A DNA stretch of 39,563 nucleotides from contig NZ_SMKT01000084.1 of NCBI RefSeq assembly GCF_004348735.1, positions 1-39,563 of the forward strand. Reading direction: 5' to 3'. Shown piece by piece: positions 23,096 to 29,840 of the stretch. Position numbers and translations under genes: made by a program. Under the pieces are notes generated by a model that saw only the letters and a list, made by a program, of their open reading frames with translations, did not search any database and was not told where the DNA came from. This DNA is from Actinomadura sp. KC06 (GTDB lineage: Bacteria > Actinomycetota > Actinomycetes > Streptosporangiales > Streptosporangiaceae). The number at the start of each line of letters is the position of its first letter. Positions within the stretch are counted from its first letter, which is position 1.

Positions 23096-23124
23096 TTGTG
23101 GTCTCCGAGCAGGTCGGCTACGGT
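23096..23124 (+). promoter_or_regulatory. promoter in the divergent gap
   Basis: TTGTGG (23096-23101), 17-base spacer, TACGGT (23119-23124). This is one of the better promoter matches in the window. It reads away from the decarboxylase gene toward a hairpin that starts about 90 bases downstream. Confidence 0.45.
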
Positions 23125-23130
23125 CCGGCC

Positions 23131-23253
23131 AGGGTTCACCACTCGGCGACCGGAAGGCCGGAGCCCTCCCGCGCCGCCGTGGACCGCTCGCTCCCGCACC
23201 CCGCACGCGGGACATCAGGGGCCCGGCCACCCACCGCTGGGGTGGCCGGGCCC
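23131..23253 (+). ncRNA. candidate small RNA ending at a perfect hairpin
   Basis: If the promoter at 23096-23124 is real, a transcript starting near 23131 would run to a perfect 14-bp stem (23219-23232 with 23240-23253, 7-base loop). No ATG-started reading frame lies inside. It may be a small RNA, or the leader of the gene at 23319. The hairpin sits between divergent genes, so it is not needed to terminate either of them, which is why I list it. The stretch 22996-23318 holds nothing else that I recognise. Confidence 0.25.
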
Positions 23254-23306
23254 ACCCGATCTCCCGGGCGTCCGTTTCCTACAAGACCGGCCGGACGCGG
23301 CCGTCC

Positions 23307-23312
23307 TACGGT
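23307..23312 (+). promoter_or_regulatory. -10 element for leaderless cyclase-like gene
   Basis: TACGGT, then 6 bases, then ATG at 23319. No ribosome-binding site is present. Confidence 0.45.
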
Positions 23313-23318
23313 CGAGGC

Positions 23319-24197
23319 ATGAAGGTCCTCCACGACACCGGCCTCGACCGCGCCGCGGAGTTCATGCGCGTCAACGGCCGCCTCATCGACCGGCACCGGT
23401 TCGCCCTCCACTTCCGCGGCGGGCCCGCCGGGCCCGTCCTCGCGGCCCTGCGCGCCTACGAGAACCCGGACGGCGGCTACGGCCACGCCCTCGAACCCGA
23501 CCTGCGCGGCGAGGGGAGCCAGCCCGTCCCCGCCCAGCACGCGCTCGACTTCCTCCACGAGGCGGGCGCGGACGGCGACCCGGCCGTCACGCGCATCGGC
23601 GACTACCTGACGTCGATCACCGCGCCCGGCGGGGGAGTGCCGTTCGTGCTGCCGTCCGTCCGCGACACCCCGCACGCGCCCTGGTGGCAGACCCCCGACG
23701 ACCCGCCCGGCAACATCAACCCCACCGGGACGCTCGCCGGAATGCTGCACCGCGCCGGCTCCGTCCACCCCTGGCTCGGCCCCGCCACGGAATTCTGCTG
23801 GCGGCACCTGGAGCACGCGGACGCCGCACCCGGCCCGTACGACGCCCTCTCCATCCTCACGTTCCTCGACCACGTCCCGGACCGCGACCGTGCCGAGGCC
23901 GCGTTCACCCGCCTCCGGGACGCCCTCGCCGCACCCGTCGCCCTCGACCCGCACGACGAGGGAGCCGAGCACCTCCCGCTCGACTTCGCCCCGCACCCGG
24001 ACGGCCACGGACGCCGGCTCTTCACCGCCGACGTCATCGACGCCCACCTCGACGCGCTGATCGACGCCCAAGACGACGACGGCGGCTGGGACGTCCCCTT
24101 CCCGATCTGGACGCCCATCACCCGTCCCGAATGGCGCGGCTTCATCACCGTCGAGCGCCTCAGGACGCTCCGCGCCTACGGCCGCCTCAAGCCCTAG
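23319..24197 (+). CDS. alpha/alpha-toroid protein (prenyltransferase or squalene-cyclase-like)
   Basis: A 292-residue protein with scattered QW-like motifs typical of the (alpha/alpha)6 toroid fold of terpene cyclases and protein prenyltransferases: ENPDGGYGHALEPDL at about 48-62 and QDDDGGWDVPFPIW at about 251-265. The stretch GNINPTGTLAGML lies between. It lacks the DXDD acid motif of a true squalene-hopene cyclase and is about half their length. Function unknown; related small actinobacterial proteins are usually annotated only as prenyltransferase-like. The start is supported by a TACGGT 6 bases upstream. The gene converges with an AraC-type regulator; the stops are 7 bases apart. Confidence 0.7.
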   Translation: MKVLHDTGLDRAAEFMRVNGRLIDRHRFALHFRGGPAGPVLAALRAYENPDGGYGHALEPDLRGEGSQPVPAQHALDFLHEAGADGDPAVTRIGDYLTSITAPGGGVPFVLPSVRDTPHAPWWQTPDDPPGNINPTGTLAGMLHRAGSVHPWLGPATEFCWRHLEHADAAPGPYDALSILTFLDHVPDRDRAEAAFTRLRDALAAPVALDPHDEGAEHLPLDFAPHPDGHGRRLFTADVIDAHLDALIDAQDDDGGWDVPFPIWTPITRPEWRGFITVERLRTLRAYGRLKP

Positions 24198-24203
24198 GCG
24201 GGC

Positions 24204-24887
24204 TCACAGCAGGTTCCGGACGGGCTCGCCCGCCAGGTCCCGCACCTCGTGCGCGAAGTGCGCCTGGTCGGCGTAGCCCGCCGCGAACGCCGCCCCCGCG
24301 AGCGGCTCGCCCGCCCGCGCCAGGCGCAGCGCCCGCTGGAACCGCAGCACCCGCTGCAGCGTCTTCGGCCCGTACCCGAACGCCGCCAGCGAACGCCGCC
24401 TGAGCTGCCGCTCGCTGATGCCGAGACCGTCCGCCACGTCCCGCACCGAACCGGCGACAAGCCCGGACACCACCGCCGGGACGAGCGGATCCGCGGGCCG
24501 CAGCCGCTCCCGCACCGCCGCGACCAGCGCCGCGCGGGGGTCGGGCGCCGCCGCCACGGCCTCCGCCAGCCGGTCCGCCTCACCGCCCCACAGGTCCCGC
24601 AGCGGCACGCGGCCGTCCCGGATCGCGTCCGCCGGGACGCCCAGGACGGGCGGAGCCGTCCCCGGCCCGAACCGCACCGCCGCCACCGCGTCGCCCGGCC
24701 GCATCACCGAGGGCATCGGCCCCGTGTCCGGCCCGGCCACCGTGATCCCCGACGGCGACCACATCAGGTCAACGCAGCCGTCGGGCACGACGCGCTGCAC
24801 GAACGGCTCCGCGTCCCGCGGCAGCGCCGCCGCCCACGAGCACGCCAGCCCCGGCGCGGGGTACTCGCGATAGCCGGTCGGACTCAT
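24204..24887 (-). CDS. AraC-type regulator with DUF6597-like N-terminus
   Basis: A 227-residue transcription factor. The N-terminal half (about 1-100) has REYPAPGLACSWAA and VPDGCVDLMWSPSGITVAGPDTGPM, which matches the DUF6597 domain found before AraC helix-turn-helix domains. The C-terminal half has two HTH motifs: SVRDVADGLGISERQLRRRSLAAFGYGPKTLQRVLRF and LAGAAFAAGYADQAHFAHEVRDLAG. The ligand is unknown. It is divergent from the PfpI-family gene (68-base gap), its most likely target besides itself. A GGAGG lies only one base before the ATG on the minus strand, close for a ribosome-binding site, so the true start could differ by a few codons. Confidence 0.87.
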   Translation of the reverse strand: MSPTGYREYPAPGLACSWAAALPRDAEPFVQRVVPDGCVDLMWSPSGITVAGPDTGPMPSVMRPGDAVAAVRFGPGTAPPVLGVPADAIRDGRVPLRDLWGGEADRLAEAVAAAPDPRAALVAAVRERLRPADPLVPAVVSGLVAGSVRDVADGLGISERQLRRRSLAAFGYGPKTLQRVLRFQRALRLARAGEPLAGAAFAAGYADQAHFAHEVRDLAGEPVRNLL

Positions 24888-24955
24888 GCCTCCTGCATAC
24901 CACTCGTCCTGGCGGGCAGGGCCACGGAAAACCCCATCCGATGAGGAGTACGGCC

Positions 24956-25513
24956 ATGCCGAACAACGACCTTCAGGGCAAGACCATCGCCTTCCTCTGC
25001 GCGCCGGAGGGCACGGAGCAGGTCGAGCTCACCGAACCCTGGGCGGCCGTCGAGCAGGCCGGGGGCACGCCCCGCCTGATCTCCACGGCGTCCGGACGCA
25101 TCCAGGCGTTCAACCACCTCGACAAGGGCGACACCTTCCCCGTCGACGCCACCGTCGACGAGACCGACCACGGCGCGTTCGACGGGCTCCTCCTGCCCGG
25201 CGGCGTCGCCAACCCCGACTACCTGCGGACCCAGCCCAAGGCCGTCGCGTTCGCGGGGTCGTTCTTCGACGCCGGCAAGCCCGTCGCGGTCATCTGCCAC
25301 GGCCCGTGGACGCTCATCGAGGCCGACGTCGTCAAGCGGCGCACCCTGACCTCGTGGCCGAGCCTCCAGACCGATCTGCGCAATGCGGGGGCGATCTGGG
25401 TGGACGAGGAGGTAAAAATCTGTGAAGCGGGACCGAACGTCCTCGTGAGCAGCCGCAAGCCCGACGATCTCAAGGCGTTCAGCCAGGCGGCCGTCGAAGC
25501 GTTCAAACGGTGA
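24956..25513 (+). CDS. DJ-1/PfpI-family protein (type 1 glutamine amidotransferase-like)
   Basis: A 185-residue protein of the PfpI subgroup of the DJ-1 superfamily. The nucleophile elbow is AVICHGPW with Cys114 and His115; the conserved acidic residue is Glu18 in CAPEGTEQVELTEPW. Members act as deglycases, proteases or chaperone-like stress proteins; the deglycase claim is debated, so I give no reaction. ATG 24956 has a GAGGAG ribosome-binding site 7 bases upstream; an ATG at 24941 lies in front of that site and is rejected. The gene is divergent from the AraC-type regulator, a common arrangement for stress-response genes, and ends 22 bases before the pyk promoter region. Confidence 0.92.
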   Translation: MPNNDLQGKTIAFLCAPEGTEQVELTEPWAAVEQAGGTPRLISTASGRIQAFNHLDKGDTFPVDATVDETDHGAFDGLLLPGGVANPDYLRTQPKAVAFAGSFFDAGKPVAVICHGPWTLIEADVVKRRTLTSWPSLQTDLRNAGAIWVDEEVKICEAGPNVLVSSRKPDDLKAFSQAAVEAFKR

Positions 25514-25535
25514 GGCCCGCGCAGTGAGGCGGCGC

Positions 25536-25562
25536 GTGGTCTAGACCTCTGACCTAGACCAC
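25536..25562. promoter_or_regulatory. double DasR-type operator upstream of pyk
   Basis: Two CTAG-centred DasR-like sites sit 12 bases apart. The first (25535-25550, core TGGTCTAGACC) matches the consensus at 14 of 16 positions; the second (25548-25563, CCTAGACCACT) at 13 of 16. Together they form a 27-base dyad with perfect 9-base arms, GTGGTCTAG and CTAGACCAC. The dyad lies about 60 bases before the pyk -10 element. Confidence 0.6.
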
Positions 25563-25620
25563 TCGGTGAACCCCGGACGACCATATCCTGCATGAATATC
25601 CGTACCGGCAGGTAACTAAG

Positions 25621-25626
25621 TACGGT
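25621..25626 (+). promoter_or_regulatory. -10 element for leaderless pyk
   Basis: TACGGT, then 7 bases, then GTG at 25634. It decides between two in-frame GTG codons at 25628 and 25634. Confidence 0.45.
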
Positions 25627-25633
25627 TGTGCGC

Positions 25634-27064
25634 GTGACCCGTCGAGCGAAGATCGTCAGCACCATCGGCCCCGCCTGCTCCGGCACCGAGCAGATCAACG
25701 CCCTCGTCGAGGCCGGTATCGACGTCGCGCGCCTCAACATGAGCCACGGCGACCACGCCGTCCACGAGGAGGTCTACCACCGGATCAGGGCCGCCGCCGA
25801 CGCCACCGGACGCGGCGTCGGCATCCTCGCCGACCTGCAGGGCCCCAAGATCCGCATCGGACGCTTCCCCGACGGTCCCGTCCGCCTCACCCTCGGCGAC
25901 GAGTTCACCATCACCACCGACGACGTCCCCGGCACCCGCCGCGAGGTCTCCACCACCTACGCGGGCCTGCCCGGAGACGTCGGCGCCGGCGACACCGTCC
26001 TCATCGACGACGGCCGCGTCGCGCTCAAGGTCACGTCCGTCGAGGGCACCCGGGTGCACACCACCGTCACCGTCGGCGGCATGGTCTCCGACAACAAGGG
26101 CCTCAACCTGCCGGGCGTCCCGGTCAGCGTCCCCGCCCTCACCGAGAAGGACGAACGCGACCTGCGCTGGGCCCTGCGGCTCGGCGTCGACCTCGTCGCG
26201 CTGTCCTTCGTCCGAACCCCCGCGGACGCCGACATCTGCTACCAGATCATGGAGGAGGAGGGCGTACGCGTCCCCCTCATCGGCAAGATCGAGAAGCCGC
26301 AGGCCGTGGAGCGCCTGCCCGAGATCGTCGCCGCCTTCGACGGGATCATGGTCGCCCGCGGCGACCTCGGCGTCGAGCTGCCCCTCGAACAGGTGCCGAT
26401 CGTCCAGAAGCGCGCCATCGAGCTGTGCCGCGAGAAGGCCCGGCCGGTCATCGTCGCCACCCAGATGCTCGAATCGATGATCTCCGCGCCGCGGCCCACC
26501 CGCGCCGAGACCTCCGACGTCGCCAACGCCGTCTTCGAGGGCGCCGACGCCGTCATGCTCTCCGGCGAGACCAGCGTCGGCCAGTACCCGATCGAGTCCG
26601 TCCTGACGATGAGCCGCATCGTGCAGACCGCCGAGCAGGCCTCCCTGCACGCCACCCACACCCTGGAGCGCATGCCCGAGACGGTCGGCGGCGCGATCGC
26701 CCGCGCGGCCGCCGAGGTCGGCGCCATCGTCGGCGCGGAGGCGCTCGCCGCCTTCACCATGTCCGGCGAGACGGCCCGCCGCCTGTCCCGCTACCGCTCG
26801 CCGATCCCGCTGCTCGCCTTCACCTCGGTGCCCGCCGTCCGCGGCCGCCTCGCCCACGTCTGGGGCGTGGAGACCTTCGTCGTCCCGCACGTCGACCACA
26901 CCGACGCGATGTTCGGCCAGGTCGAGCAGGCCCTCCTCGAACTCGGACGCTGCCAGAAGGGCGACAAGGTCGTCGTCGTGGCCGGCTCGCCTCCCGGCAC
27001 GCCCGGATCCACGAACGCGCTCCGTGTCCACAGCATCGGCGACGCCATCGGGATCCAGCACTGA
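25634..27064 (+). CDS. pyk: pyruvate kinase
   Basis: Pyruvate kinase makes pyruvate and ATP from phosphoenolpyruvate and ADP, the last step of glycolysis. The 476-residue protein is full length without an extra C-terminal PEP-utilising domain. Motifs: RAKIVSTIGPA at the start, RLNMSHG near 35, the catalytic-lysine and metal region LIGKIEKPQAVERL and GIMVARGDLGVELP, then the signature MLESMISAPRPTRAETSDVANAVFEGADAVMLSGETSVGQYP near 280-320. The C-terminal allosteric domain is present. GTG 25634 is chosen because TACGGT is 7 bases upstream; GTG 25628 would add 2 residues. The double DasR-like site upstream suggests sugar-phosphate control. A strong hairpin follows the stop. Confidence 0.97.
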   Translation: MTRRAKIVSTIGPACSGTEQINALVEAGIDVARLNMSHGDHAVHEEVYHRIRAAADATGRGVGILADLQGPKIRIGRFPDGPVRLTLGDEFTITTDDVPGTRREVSTTYAGLPGDVGAGDTVLIDDGRVALKVTSVEGTRVHTTVTVGGMVSDNKGLNLPGVPVSVPALTEKDERDLRWALRLGVDLVALSFVRTPADADICYQIMEEEGVRVPLIGKIEKPQAVERLPEIVAAFDGIMVARGDLGVELPLEQVPIVQKRAIELCREKARPVIVATQMLESMISAPRPTRAETSDVANAVFEGADAVMLSGETSVGQYPIESVLTMSRIVQTAEQASLHATHTLERMPETVGGAIARAAAEVGAIVGAEALAAFTMSGETARRLSRYRSPIPLLAFTSVPAVRGRLAHVWGVETFVVPHVDHTDAMFGQVEQALLELGRCQKGDKVVVVAGSPPGTPGSTNALRVHSIGDAIGIQH

Positions 27065-27074
27065 CCACCCACCC

Positions 27075-27115
27075 CGCCGGGCACCGCGCGATCGCACCCC
27101 GCGCGGTGCCCGGCG
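27075..27115 (+). terminator. terminator after pyk
   Basis: A perfect 16-bp stem (27075-27090 with 27100-27115), 9-base loop, followed by CCCTTGCC. It begins 11 bases after the pyk stop. Confidence 0.8.
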
Positions 27116-27250
27116 CCCTTGCCGCCCCACAAGGGCGATCCTCAACACCGGCCGATAACCAACCGATCTCATTTCCACGTCGCTCCGGAAACGTGTCGGC
27201 GGCGATGAGCTGATAAAGGAGTAAAGGCTAAGTCGTTACGAATGCCGGTC

Positions 27251-27279
27251 TTCACACCGCGCTTCCGTTCGCCTACGTT
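27251..27279 (+). promoter_or_regulatory. promoter of the AGCS symporter gene
   Basis: TTCACA (27251-27256), 17-base spacer, TACGTT (27274-27279), with a start expected near 27286. Apart from this and the pyk terminator, the gap 27116-27318 contains a less GC-rich stretch (27215-27240) and a 21-codon frame at 27242-27307 that I do not accept as a gene. I see no riboswitch. Confidence 0.5.
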
Positions 27280-27318
27280 CCGAGGAACGATCGCGACGCT
27301 CCCCTGATCGGTGGTGTG

Positions 27319-28713
27319 ATGGACTCCGTCAACGACTTCCTCAGCGATGCCAGCAGCTTCATCTGGGGCCCCTGGCTACTGATCCCGCTCCTTCTGAGCA
27401 CCGGCCTGTATCTGACCATCCTGTTGCGCGGACTGCAGGTCCGCCATTTCCGCCTGGCCTTCTGGCTCGCCTTCGTGCGCCGTTCGGACTCCGACGCCGC
27501 TGAGGGCGACATCTCGCACTACCAGGCGCTCGCCACGGCCCTCGCCGCCACCGTCGGCGTCGGCAACATCGCCGGCGTCGCGACCGCGATCGCCCTCGGC
27601 GGCCCGGGCGCCGTCTTCTGGATGTGGGTCACCGGCATGGTCGGCATGGCCACCAAGTACAGCGAGGCGTTCCTCGGCGTCCGCTTCCGCCGTTCCGACG
27701 CCGTCGGCGAGCAGGCCGGCGGGCCGATGCACTATCTCAGGAACGGCATCAAGGGGCCGGTCGGGCTCATCCTCGGCGGGTTCTTCGCGGTGGCCGGCGC
27801 CATCGCCGCGTTCGGCATCGGGAACGGCGTGCAGGCCAACACCGTCGCCGCCAACGTGGAGGAGGAGTGGGGGCTCGACCCCTATATCACCGGCGCGATC
27901 GTCACCGTGTTCGCCGGGGCCGTCATCCTCGGCGGCATCAAGAACATCGGCCGCGTCACCAGCGCGTTCGTCCCGGTGATGATCATTCTTTATGTCGTCG
28001 GGGCGGCCGCGGTGCTGGCCTTCAACATCGAGGAGGTCCCCGGCGCGTTCGGCGTGATCTTCTCCGACGCCTTCTCCGGCACGTCCGCGACCGGCGGCTT
28101 CGTCGGCGCCGGGGTCGCCGCCGCGATCCGGTACGGGGTGGCGCGCGGGATCTTCTCCAACGAGTCCGGGCTCGGCACCGGCGGCATCGCCGCCGCGGCG
28201 GCCAAGACCGACCACCCGGTCCGCCAGGCGCTGGTGTCGATGACCCAGACGTTCATCGACACGCTCGTCGTGGTCAGCTTCACCGCCCTGACCATCGTCG
28301 TCACGGGCGTGTGGAAGGACGCGGGCGAGGACGAGGCCGCGCAGTTCACCGCCCGCGCGTTCGACGAGGGCCTGCCCGGCGACTGGGCCAGCGTCATCGT
28401 CACGCTGAGCGTGATCTTCTTCGCGTTCTCCACGATCCTGGGCTGGTCCTACTACGGCGACCGCTGCGTGGAGTTCCTGTTCGGCCGCCGGGCCGTGCTG
28501 CCCTACCGCCTGCTCTTCCTGGTGGTCGTGTACGTCGGCTCCGTCACGACCCTCACCACCGTGTGGACGTTCTCCGACGTGATGAACGGGCTCATGGCGC
28601 TGCCCAACCTGATCGGCCTGCTGATCCTGTCCCCGCTCGTCTACCGGGAGACGCGGGACTACTTCCGGCAACGTCCCGCTGAGGGCGAGAAGGCCGAAAC
28701 CGCGGCGAAATAG
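27319..28713 (+). CDS. alanine/glycine:cation symporter (AGCS family)
   Basis: A 464-residue secondary transporter of the AGCS (AlsT/DagA) family, which takes up alanine, glycine or related amino acids with Na+ or H+. About ten membrane segments are visible. Family motifs: ALAATVGVGNIAGVATAIALGGPGAVFWMW (about 73-102), the MATKYSEAFLGVRFR stretch, FSNESGLGTGGIAAAAAKTDHPVRQAL (about 277-303), and FSTILGWSYYGDRC near 373-386. The start is ATG 27319, with GTG 27316 directly before it as an alternative; the ribosome-binding site (GGTGG) is weak. The gene is flanked by terminators and so probably transcribed alone. Confidence 0.95.
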   Translation: MDSVNDFLSDASSFIWGPWLLIPLLLSTGLYLTILLRGLQVRHFRLAFWLAFVRRSDSDAAEGDISHYQALATALAATVGVGNIAGVATAIALGGPGAVFWMWVTGMVGMATKYSEAFLGVRFRRSDAVGEQAGGPMHYLRNGIKGPVGLILGGFFAVAGAIAAFGIGNGVQANTVAANVEEEWGLDPYITGAIVTVFAGAVILGGIKNIGRVTSAFVPVMIILYVVGAAAVLAFNIEEVPGAFGVIFSDAFSGTSATGGFVGAGVAAAIRYGVARGIFSNESGLGTGGIAAAAAKTDHPVRQALVSMTQTFIDTLVVVSFTALTIVVTGVWKDAGEDEAAQFTARAFDEGLPGDWASVIVTLSVIFFAFSTILGWSYYGDRCVEFLFGRRAVLPYRLLFLVVVYVGSVTTLTTVWTFSDVMNGLMALPNLIGLLILSPLVYRETRDYFRQRPAEGEKAETAAK

Positions 28714-28726
28714 ACGGTGAACGCGG

Positions 28727-28759
28727 CGAAGCCGCCGCCCGGACCGGGCGGCGGCTTCG
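28727..28759 (+). terminator. terminator after the symporter gene
   Basis: A GC-rich stem of at least 13 bp (28727-28742 with 28744-28759) with a very small loop. It lies 14 bases after the symporter stop and just before the 3' end of the convergent tRNA gene, so it may stop transcription from both sides. Confidence 0.75.
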
Positions 28760-28766
28760 TCAAGCG

Positions 28767-28839
28767 TGCCCCGAGTGGGATTCGAACCCACACTAGATGG
28801 TGTTTGAGACCATTTCCTCTGCCGTTGGGATATCGGGGC
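28767..28839 (-). tRNA. tRNA with Leu (CAA) anticodon but class I shape
   Basis: A 73-base cloverleaf on the minus strand: 7-bp acceptor stem (28833-28839 with 28768-28774), A discriminator at 28767, D arm with GG, 5-bp anticodon stem (ATGGT/ACCAT) with loop CTCAAAC giving anticodon CAA (28806 to 28804), a 5-base variable region, and a perfect T arm (GTGGG-TTCGAAT-CCCAC). CCA is not encoded. CAA reads the Leu codon UUG. Bacterial tRNA-Leu is normally class II with a long variable arm of 11-20 bases; this one has none. The D stem has three clean pairs plus a C-A mismatch. I recall similar short CAA tRNAs in Streptomyces genomes, so it appears conserved. Its charging and use are uncertain. Confidence 0.85.
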
Positions 28840-28840
28840 C

Positions 28841-28872
28841 TATGTCCAGAAAAACCGGACATACAGACTATA
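28841..28872 (-). promoter_or_regulatory. promoter and leader hairpin of the tRNA gene
   Basis: On the minus strand TATAGT (28872 to 28867) is a good -10, with TGCCAG (28894 to 28889) as a possible -35 at a 16-base spacing. Between it and the mature 5' end lies a hairpin with 7-base perfect arms TATGTCC and GGACATA (28841-28847 and 28857-28863). The hairpin would be part of the precursor removed by RNase P. The stretch is AT-rich for this genome. Confidence 0.5.
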
Positions 28873-28926
28873 TTGGCCGGGCTAGGCCCTGGCAGGGGCG
28901 GCTCAGGACAGGGTAGCGGGTTTCGG

Positions 28927-28932
28927 TAGGGT
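28927..28932 (+). promoter_or_regulatory. -10 element for leaderless pdtaR
   Basis: TAGGGT, then 7 bases, then GTG at 28940. It decides against the in-frame GTG at 28934, which lies only 1 base after the element. Confidence 0.5.
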
Positions 28933-28939
28933 CGTGCGC

Positions 28940-29554
28940 GTGGAGAGTGCGCGGCGAGTTGTGATCGCGGAAGACGAGGCCCTGATCCGACTGGACCTGA
29001 AGGAGATGCTTCAGGAGGACGGCTACGAGGTCGTCGGGGAGGCCGGGGACGGGGAGACGGCCGTCCGGCTGGCCGGGGAGCTGAAGCCCGACCTGGTGAT
29101 CCTCGATGTCAAGATGCCGGTGCTGGACGGGATCTCGGCGGCGGAGCGGATCTCGGCGGACCGGATCGCGCCGGTGGTGATCCTGACCGCCTTCTCGCAG
29201 CGCGAGCTCGTCCAGCGGGCGACGGACGCGGGGGCGATGGCCTACCTCGTCAAGCCGTTCTCCAAGACCGACCTCGCGCCGGCGATCGAGATGGCGGTCA
29301 GCCGGTACACCGAGCTGCGGGCGCTGGAGGCGGAGGTCGCGGGCCTGCAGGAGCGGCTGGAGACCCGGAAGGTGGTCGACCGGGCCAAGGGGCTGCTGCA
29401 GGAGGCTCACGGCTGGTCCGAGGCGGATGCCTTCCGGTGGATCCAGAAGACCTCCATGGACCGGCGGCTCACGATGCGGGCCGTCGCGGAGGCGGTCGTG
29501 GCGGGCGCGACGGACGGCGGATCGCAGGGCGGAGGCGAGCCGGCCGCGGGTTGA
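28940..29554 (+). CDS. pdtaR: ANTAR-domain response regulator
   Basis: A 204-residue regulator with a complete receiver domain (acidic pair Glu11-Asp12, phospho-acceptor Asp56 in VILDVKMP, Thr in ILTAFS, Lys in LVKPFS) and a C-terminal ANTAR RNA-binding domain (about 128-190: VVDRAKGLLQEAHGWSEADAFRWIQKTSMD...). In mycobacteria PdtaR is phosphorylated by the kinase PdtaS and binds paired hairpins in mRNA to prevent termination. The position between pyk and polA matches that of mycobacterial pdtaR. PdtaS is not in the window. Glycine-rich residues end the protein. No terminator hairpin with a T-tract follows. Confidence 0.93.
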   Translation: MESARRVVIAEDEALIRLDLKEMLQEDGYEVVGEAGDGETAVRLAGELKPDLVILDVKMPVLDGISAAERISADRIAPVVILTAFSQRELVQRATDAGAMAYLVKPFSKTDLAPAIEMAVSRYTELRALEAEVAGLQERLETRKVVDRAKGLLQEAHGWSEADAFRWIQKTSMDRRLTMRAVAEAVVAGATDGGSQGGGEPAAG

Positions 29555-29840
29555 CTCCTTATCGCTGTCAACCCTCGCGTTGTCAAGGTCCATTGCCGGG
29601 GTCCCGGACCGGGTCCGTGTGGTCACTCAGTGTAATCGCCCCTGGCAATGCCGGGTATCAGATGAGCACGGGGGCGTAACGAACGAGTAACCCTTCTATC
29701 CGGGGGTCCTGTTCTGGGGTGGGTCCACGGTGTACGACATACCTGGTCCCCGAGTGACCGATTTCTCCATCAGAGTGTCGGCGTCGGGGCACGACTCGTA
29801 CCCGATCCTCTCCCGGATCCGGATGGAAAGGTTGGGCACC
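29555..29840 (+). other. noncoding gap before the liv operon
   Basis: No credible gene. Two TGTCAA copies (29566-29571 and 29581-29586) are 15 bases apart, and CATTGCC (29591-29597) is inverted as GGCAATG (29644-29650). These may be regulator sites for the transporter operon. I cannot name a convincing -35/-10 pair; TACGAC at 29733 is a weak candidate. A frame continuing upstream of the solute-binding protein start is present but lacks a signal-peptide-like character. Confidence 0.35.

Noticed and set aside
22996..23318. T-box or riboswitch in the gap before the cyclase-like gene
   Set aside because: No T-box GGGTGG-ACCGCG antiterminator or other riboswitch core is visible, and the downstream gene is not a typical target.
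27242..27307. A 21-codon frame upstream of the AGCS symporter
   Set aside because: No properly spaced ribosome-binding site, no telling codons, and the likely promoter lies inside it.
29730..29840. Upstream extension of the substrate-binding protein to 29730
   Set aside because: It would put a 37-residue hydrophilic stretch ahead of the lipoprotein signal peptide, which is implausible.
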